Assembly: GCA_900549995.1 (NCBI GenBank)
Contig: URQQ01000128.1
Span: forward strand, 1-5,728
Direction of reading: 5' to 3'
From: an uncultured Lachnospiraceae bacterium
GTDB taxonomy: Bacteria > Bacillota > Clostridia > Lachnospirales > Lachnospiraceae
Length of the DNA stretch: 5,728 bases
Shown: positions 5,559 through 5,728 of the stretch, in pieces
Position numbering within the stretch: position 1 is the first letter of the stretch
How the letters are laid out: each line of letters opens with the position of its first letter
The notes under the pieces: model-generated
Database searches by the model: none
What the model was told of the DNA's origin: nothing
What the model saw: the letters and a program-made list of their open reading frames with translations, nothing else
Translations under genes and position numbers: made by a program

Positions 5559-5728
5559 ATATTGAAATAGCTTTTGCCAAATCAGTATCCATATTATAAC
5601 GTCCATCCTTGATAGAGACTACGCAGCCACCTTTCAAATGAGAGATCACTGTAATTGGCTCACCACTATAACAACCCAAAGAAAACAAAAAAGCATTCAA
5701 TTCTTCATCATCCGTCAAAATTTCCTTA
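5557..5728 (-). CDS. feoA: FeoA family protein, C-terminal part (5' end outside the window)
   Basis: 56 residues are visible up to TAA at 5559-5557, beginning KEILTDDEEL. The FeoA SH3-like core is recognisable: LFSLGCYSGEPITVISH (14-30), then GGCVVSIKDGRYNMD (33-47) and the closing DLAKAI (49-54), which matches the usual ...[LI]A..I end of FeoA. Typical FeoA proteins are about 75 residues, so only about 15-20 N-terminal residues are missing. FeoA is a small cytoplasmic protein thought to act on the FeoB G-domain or its assembly. It precedes feoB on the same strand by 100 bp, with a hairpin at the stop codon between them. Confidence 0.85.
   Translation of the reverse strand, partial: KEILTDDEELNAFLFSLGCYSGEPITVISHLKGGCVVSIKDGRYNMDTDLAKAISI

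Overview
The window is one minus-strand ferrous-iron / metal-homeostasis locus from a low-to-moderate GC Firmicute, most likely a gut Clostridia (Lachnospiraceae-like) species. That placement is an inference from strong AGGAGG-type ribosome binding sites, Rho-independent hairpins and the protein flavours (clostridial-type FeoB, FeoB-associated Cys-rich protein, DUF6110-like protein). Every supported gene lies on the minus strand, so transcription runs from high to low coordinates. I see no plus-strand gene, RNA gene, mobile element or CRISPR array.

Layout in order of transcription: (1) the C-terminal part of FeoA, running off the right edge (5557-5728), with a hairpin and T-tract at its stop codon; (2) a 14-bp perfect palindrome (5510-5523), then FeoB (3450-5456), whose true start is an internal ATG behind AGGAGG; (3) a long strand-specific G·U-containing hairpin (3395-3428); (4) a fusion of a FeoB-associated Cys-rich membrane segment with a CxxC heavy-metal-associated (HMA) domain (2979-3365); (5) a Fur-family protein reduced to its DNA-binding half (2701-2934); (6) a candidate promoter with an overlapping inverted repeat (2630-2659); (7) a 26-residue membrane microprotein (2515-2595); (8) a 102-residue single-TM protein with a coiled-coil and acidic tail (2190-2498); (9) a 693-residue P-type metal ATPase (106-2187) whose TM4 reads F-S-C-A instead of C-P-C-A; (10) a terminator (53-85).

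How it may work: FeoA/FeoB import Fe(II) (or possibly Mn(II)). The HMA fusion could receive or shuttle the metal at the membrane. The Fur-like protein could set expression. The three-gene cassette microprotein / TM-coiled-coil protein / P-type ATPase could be the opposing efflux or detoxification arm. The small TM protein resembles in layout the mycobacterial DUF1490 (PacL) partners of P-ATPases. With the microprotein in front and the missing CPx proline in the pump, this cassette is the most promising candidate for an under-described system. Metal specificity and complex formation are inference. Positions 1-52 hold nothing I can assign.
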